Origin: Campylobacteraceae bacterium
GTDB lineage: Bacteria > Campylobacterota > Campylobacteria > Campylobacterales > Sulfurovaceae
NCBI GenBank assembly: GCA_027023145.1
Contig: JALVWV010000157.1
Coordinates: forward strand, 1-11,356
Reading direction: 5' to 3'
DNA length: 11,356 nucleotides
The position numbers were made by a program, and so were the translations under genes. The notes below the pieces were generated by a model. The model did not search any database and was not told where the DNA came from. It saw only the letters and a list, made by a program, of their open reading frames with translations. Positions 8,190 through 11,356 of the stretch are shown in pieces. Every line of letters starts with the position of its first letter. The stretch's first letter is position 1.

Positions 8190-8238
8190 GCATGGTGATA
8201 GAGAATATTTTACTATAAGATTTTTACCATATCTCATG

Positions 8239-8244
8239 TATAAT
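8239..8244 (+). promoter_or_regulatory. TATAAT -10 element immediately before the Mrr-like gene
   Basis: A perfect TATAAT ends five bases before the ATG at 8250, preceded directly by TG. Transcription from it would begin at about 8250-8252, which is the start codon itself. No matching -35 is visible, and no SD-like sequence is found between 8225 and 8249. Confidence 0.4.
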
Positions 8245-8249
8245 CGTTC

Positions 8250-9065
8250 ATGCAAAAATCCTATTATCTCATACGACAAGAAATCCCTTATCTCGAACCA
8301 AAAACCATTAAAATTTATGAACCAAACTACGCACATCTAAAACAATTCATTTCGGCACTTATCGGGAATATAGAAGTCTATTTTTATAACCATGAGGACA
8401 ATAGTAGAAAAAATGTTACAAGTGAATTTGAGAATGAACCATTTGATTTTGAAAAATATCCATTGGAAGATATCAAAAAAATTACATATCTTTATGTCCG
8501 GAAAGGAACGTTCAATATTCGTTTCAAACTATATGGTGTAGATTTTAAAGGTACCAAACCTATCCCAAAAAAATTTTTTATGAATGGATTTGTTTTTTTC
8601 TATGAAATGACGGAATATAACCTTTATATGAATTCAACCCTTTTCTTCTGTGACCTCGAATCCAAAAATAGAAACAATGTTTCTGGCAGTGAGTACGAAC
8701 GTTTCATTGCTGACAAATACAAGAAGAGTGGCTATAAGGTCATTTTGAATGGTATCAAAAAATCATATAATGACGGGGGGATCGATATTATTGCAGAAAA
8801 TGATACCACAATTTTGCTAGTGCAGTGCAAAAACTGGGCTCAATCCAATCAATATAAGATTAACCAAAAAGATATTAGAGCGTTTGTAGGAGACTGTTTT
8901 TTGTATATGCGAAACAATCCTGCCAGCAAAAAGATTGGATTTCATTTTATCGTATCTCATAAAGATTTTTTAACTAAATCTGCCGAAATATTTTTGCAAC
9001 AAAATACGTTTATCAAATTTAAGACCATCTCTTTTGAAAAAGAGGATGTTACTTCACTTTTGTAA
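8250..9065 (+). CDS. Mrr-like PD-(D/E)xK restriction endonuclease-fold protein
   Basis: The protein has 271 residues. An in-frame TAA lies just before the ATG (8241-8243), and no other Met occurs until residue 111, so this start is the only sensible one despite the lack of a ribosome site. The C-terminal half (about 144-262) has the Mrr_cat pattern: SGSEYERFIADKYKKSGYKV (145-164; E148 or E150 as the helix acidic residue), DGGIDIIA (175-182; D179 as catalytic acid) and LLVQCKNW (189-196; Q192-x-K194), then a helix and a FHFIVSH strand. This is the metal-dependent nuclease core found in type IV (modified-DNA) restriction enzymes and related defence nucleases. The N-terminal 140 residues are unfamiliar: beta-rich and aromatic, with no recognised DNA-binding winged helix, and possibly the target-recognition part. 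The gene is strikingly AT-rich (8401-8460 has 14 G/C in 60) compared with tex and hrpB, which suggests acquisition. No methyltransferase or partner gene adjoins. The nuclease fold is well supported; its target is not known. Confidence 0.75.
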   Translation: MQKSYYLIRQEIPYLEPKTIKIYEPNYAHLKQFISALIGNIEVYFYNHEDNSRKNVTSEFENEPFDFEKYPLEDIKKITYLYVRKGTFNIRFKLYGVDFKGTKPIPKKFFMNGFVFFYEMTEYNLYMNSTLFFCDLESKNRNNVSGSEYERFIADKYKKSGYKVILNGIKKSYNDGGIDIIAENDTTILLVQCKNWAQSNQYKINQKDIRAFVGDCFLYMRNNPASKKIGFHFIVSHKDFLTKSAEIFLQQNTFIKFKTISFEKEDVTSLL

Positions 9066-9084
9066 TCTAACCTGACGAACTCTT

Positions 9085-9273
9085 CTATATAAGGGTCTTA
9101 AGTTTTTCAAGATCGCTTTCGAGTAGTACTTTGATATTGATCGCTTTTCGTTTGGTATATTTGTCACTCACGGCAAATTTGATTCGCTCTATTTTTGATG
9201 CGACATCTGGTACGGATGCGGGATTAGACTCTTCAATATAATCGACGATCTCCAACTCATCTTTGGTGTACAT
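9085..9273 (-). CDS. Small CopG/antitoxin-like protein, probably 3'-truncated
   Basis: I choose the ATG at 9273-9271 (62 residues) because AAGGA with a following GGG lies five bases upstream; the frame extends eight codons to an ATG at 9297 that has no ribosome site. The N-terminal part (MYTKDELEIVDYIEESNPAS, then VPDVASKIERIK) is acidic and helical. It leads into KRKAINIKVLLESDLEKLKT (about 42-61), which resembles the RINIRL-x-ESDLE-x-LK strand-helix start of ribbon-helix-helix antitoxins in Campylobacterota. In such proteins a further 15-25 residues with a PYQTLI-type second helix normally follow; here the frame stops after LI, so the second half of the DNA-binding fold is missing. No toxin gene adjoins on either side. 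It is convergent with the Mrr-like gene, 19 bases apart. The family is recalled from pattern, so the assignment is moderate. Confidence 0.5.
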   Translation of the reverse strand: MYTKDELEIVDYIEESNPASVPDVASKIERIKFAVSDKYTKRKAINIKVLLESDLEKLKTLI

Positions 9274-9304
9274 TCCCTTCCTTTTATCTGTCAACATAGA
9301 GATA

Positions 9305-9313
9305 ATTGTATCA
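9305..9313 (-). promoter_or_regulatory. Possible extended -10 promoter for the antitoxin-like gene
   Basis: The minus strand reads TGaTACAAT, an extended -10 element, 31 bases before the ATG at 9273. Transcription would begin near 9298 and give a short leader of about 25 bases with the AAGGAAGGG ribosome site. There is no good -35. A TTGACA at 9294-9289 is too close to the start codon to be used for this gene. Confidence 0.35.
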
Positions 9314-9322
9314 GAAATATTT

Positions 9323-11356
9323 TTACATCCTCCGCTTCACCCGATTCGTCGCCGTTGCTTCGAGGGGATCGTCGGGCCAGTAGTGTTTGGGATAGCGGCC
9401 TTGGAGTTCTTTTTTGACTTCGGTGTAGGTGTGTGCCCAGAAGCTGGCCAGGTCGGTGGTCACTTGCATGGGGCGGGATGCTGGGGAGAGGAGGTGGAGT
9501 GTCAGGGGGAGGCGGCCGGCGAGGAGAGGGGGGGTCTGCGGCAGGCCAAACATCTCCTGCAACCGCACCGCGAGGATGGGGTGATCGGGGTCGGTGTAGT
9601 CGATGGGGATGCGTGAGCCGGAGGGGACGGTGAGGCGTGCCGGGGCGAGGCGGTCGAGGGCCTGGGTCTGCGGGTAGGTCAGGAGCCCCAGTAGGATGGC
9701 GTGCAGATCGAGCCCGGCAAGCCCCCGGAGGGAGGTGATCCCGCTCAGATAAGGGGAGAGCCAGGTTTCCAAATGTTCCAGCAGATATGCGGAGGAGAAA
9801 TCGGGAAACTCCTCCCCGTGATGGTGGAGAAACGCAACCCGATCGCGCAGGGAGAGTGAGCGCTTGTCCCACGGGAGGAGCTCAAGTCCTCGGCGTGCGA
9901 TCTCATCGAGGAGGAGGTCGGTAGCTTCAGGGTGATCGGTGGCCGAGATGGGACGCTCGGAGAGGAGGATGCTCCCGATCCGCCTGACCCGGCGCACTTC
10001 GACCCGCTCTTGGGCTTCGTTCCACTCCAGCTCTTCTTGTTCGGTGATTTGGTCGGAGAAATATTCGGTGATCTGCTCCTGGCTGATCGGAGCGGCCTTG
10101 TAGATCGCTGCGTGGGTCGCACGGGCATCGAGATCGGCGATGACGATCCAAGGGGAGCGGGTGAGGGGATCATCGGCAGGGAGGCGGGCACCCTGACCGC
10201 TCTGGATGAGGTACGCCGAACTCCCGGCCTGACGCTGCCGGGCGATCCGCTCAGGGTAGGCATACCCAAGTAGCACCCCGAGACGCTCCATCTCGATCGT
10301 ACCCTTCGTCTCAGGCTCGATCCTGCGGGCACTTTTGAGGAGTTCACGAGCGTGGGGAAGGTTGATCTTTTCAGACGTATTGAGGCCGGTAGCGACACGG
10401 TGGAGCGCCTCGACCCGCTCCCGGATGTCCACATGGCGATGGGTCGCCGGAAAAATGTCCCGTTCACTGAGGAGTGTCGCCAGCAGGGAGGCTTCGTAGC
10501 CCAAACTCAGCTCGCGGGCACGGAGGGTCATGTGCGCGAGACGGGGATGGAGTGAGAGGCGGATCATCGCGCGGCCGTGCGGGGTGATCGTCCCGCTCCC
10601 ATCCACGGCACCAAGTCGCTGGAGGAGTCCCCGGGCATGGGTGATGGCCGTGGGGGAGGGAGCATCAAGCCAGGTGAGGGTGGCCGGATCATCCGTCCCC
10701 CACAGAGAGAGTTCGAGTACCAGCGGGGTGAGATCGGCTTGGAGGATCTCAGGGGTGTCGTGGGGAGCGAGGAGGCGGGAGCGGTGCCAGAGATGGTATG
10801 CCTCTCCCGCACTCAACCGTCCGGCACGCCCCGCCCGCTGGGTTGCGGCATCTTCGGAGATGAAGGTCTGAGTGAGGCGGTTCATCCCGGTCAGAGGATT
10901 GAAGATCGAGACATTTTGAAGACCGGCGTCCACCACCGTCGTGATCCCCTCGATTGTCAGCGAGGTCTGGGCGATGTTGGTAGCGAGGACGACCTTGCGT
11001 TTGCCCGGGGGTGGCGGGGCGATGGCACGATCCTGCTGGGCTTTGGTGAGATTGCCGTAGAGGGGAGCGAGGTGGGTATCCGGAGAGATAACAGAGGCGA
11101 GGAGCTGTTCGACACGCTTGATCTCACGGACACCGGGGAGGAAGACGAGGATGCTGCCCTCCGACTGCCCAAGGAGCATGCGGACACGATCGGCAACCAC
11201 TTGGGGAAGGGTCTGCCGTGTCGGGAGCGGAGTGGCCGAATCAAGATAGTGCCGGGAAACGGGATAGCTGCGTCCTTCGCTCTGGACGATGGGGGCGGAG
11301 AGCGCTTCGGCGATCGCAGTGGTATTGAGGGTGGCCGACATGATGAGGATACGCAA
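9323..11356 (-). CDS. hrpB: HrpB-type ATP-dependent helicase (DEAH/RHA family), 5' part missing
   Basis: The frame runs from the right edge to TAA at 9325-9323, giving 677 residues; the first codon seen (TTG) is internal, since the frame begins in the middle of the helicase core at LRILIMSATL. Helicase motif III (SAT) is at window residues 7-9, motif IV-like ILVFLPG at 69-75, motif V ATNIAQTSLTIEG at 125-137 and motif VI QRAGRAGR at 173-180. After these come an HA2-like helical region and the long HrpB-specific C-terminal half, ending with GRYPKHYWPDDP (653-664) and a basic tail, a signature of HrpB. The missing part should hold motifs I (GxGKT) and II (DExH), roughly 150-180 residues. HrpB is a nucleic-acid-dependent ATPase; its substrate is poorly known, and E. 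coli lives without it. The gene is very GC-rich (9661-9720 has 40 G/C in 60), unlike the AT-rich pair beside it, and many shadow frames on both strands are a result of that. Confidence 0.93.
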   Translation of the reverse strand: MRILIMSATLNTTAIAEALSAPIVQSEGRSYPVSRHYLDSATPLPTRQTLPQVVADRVRMLLGQSEGSILVFLPGVREIKRVEQLLASVISPDTHLAPLYGNLTKAQQDRAIAPPPPGKRKVVLATNIAQTSLTIEGITTVVDAGLQNVSIFNPLTGMNRLTQTFISEDAATQRAGRAGRLSAGEAYHLWHRSRLLAPHDTPEILQADLTPLVLELSLWGTDDPATLTWLDAPSPTAITHARGLLQRLGAVDGSGTITPHGRAMIRLSLHPRLAHMTLRARELSLGYEASLLATLLSERDIFPATHRHVDIRERVEALHRVATGLNTSEKINLPHARELLKSARRIEPETKGTIEMERLGVLLGYAYPERIARQRQAGSSAYLIQSGQGARLPADDPLTRSPWIVIADLDARATHAAIYKAAPISQEQITEYFSDQITEQEELEWNEAQERVEVRRVRRIGSILLSERPISATDHPEATDLLLDEIARRGLELLPWDKRSLSLRDRVAFLHHHGEEFPDFSSAYLLEHLETWLSPYLSGITSLRGLAGLDLHAILLGLLTYPQTQALDRLAPARLTVPSGSRIPIDYTDPDHPILAVRLQEMFGLPQTPPLLAGRLPLTLHLLSPASRPMQVTTDLASFWAHTYTEVKKELQGRYPKHYWPDDPLEATATNRVKRRM

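Noticed and set aside
8192..8230. ATGGT / ACCAT inverted pair after tex as a possible tex terminator
   Set aside because: Only five base pairs with a long loop; a chance match in AT-rich DNA.
9031..9062. CTCTTTTGAAAAAGAG-like hairpin at the end of the Mrr-like gene as a terminator
   Set aside because: The stem is AT-rich with a bulge or wobble pairs, lies inside coding sequence, and has no clean T-run after it.
9289..9294. Perfect TTGACA on the minus strand before the antitoxin-like gene
   Set aside because: A matching -10 would fall on the start codon of the gene, so it cannot serve it; TTGACA alone is weak evidence.
9291..9872. 193-codon Pro/Arg/His-rich minus-strand frame, and similar frames at 9745-10467 and 10957-11244
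   Set aside because: They are out-of-frame shadows of hrpB with no domain signature; the hrpB frame carries all conserved motifs.

Overview
The window looks like chromosomal DNA of a free-living campylobacterotan (epsilonproteobacterium), perhaps of the Sulfurimonas/Sulfuricurvum kind. That placement is an inference from the protein mix and style: a periplasmic NMT1/THI5-like binding domain, large DUF4153 and DUF2339 membrane proteins, Tex, and a CopG-like small protein of a type common in that group. No rRNA, tRNA or CRISPR array is visible.

Layout from left to right. (1) The first 260 bases hold the 5' end of a leftward gene for an exported NMT1/THI5-like solute-binding or sensor domain, cut by the window edge. 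(2) A 166-bp divergent intergenic region follows. (3) A rightward gene (427-2376) encodes a polytopic DUF4153-family membrane protein with a large C-terminal soluble part. (4) A 201-bp convergent gap holds a perfect 11-bp inverted repeat (2397-2421) that looks like a REP-type palindrome or unusual terminator. (5) A very large leftward gene (2578-5994) encodes a DUF2339 membrane protein; its C-terminal third contains three tandem copies of a unit of about 120 residues. (6) A short divergent region (5995-6092) carries back-to-back promoter-like sites and a 9-bp inverted repeat that overlaps the ribosome binding site of the next gene. (7) tex (6093-8189) encodes the conserved RNA-binding transcription accessory protein. 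(8) An AT-rich islet (about 8190-9322) holds an Mrr-like PD-(D/E)xK nuclease gene with a promoter so close to its ATG that the mRNA may be leaderless, facing a small CopG/antitoxin-like gene that seems to have lost its 3' end. (9) A GC-rich leftward hrpB gene (ATP-dependent helicase) runs off the right edge; its N-terminal motifs lie outside the window.

The genes do not form one operon. They are housekeeping or membrane genes in alternating orientation, with a small probable acquisition between tex and hrpB. The parts most worth a second look are that islet (an orphan nuclease with an unrecognised N-terminal region of about 140 residues beside a broken antitoxin-like gene), the triplicated unit in the DUF2339 protein, and the inverted repeats at 2397-2421 and 6064-6091. 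No complete new multi-gene system is visible.
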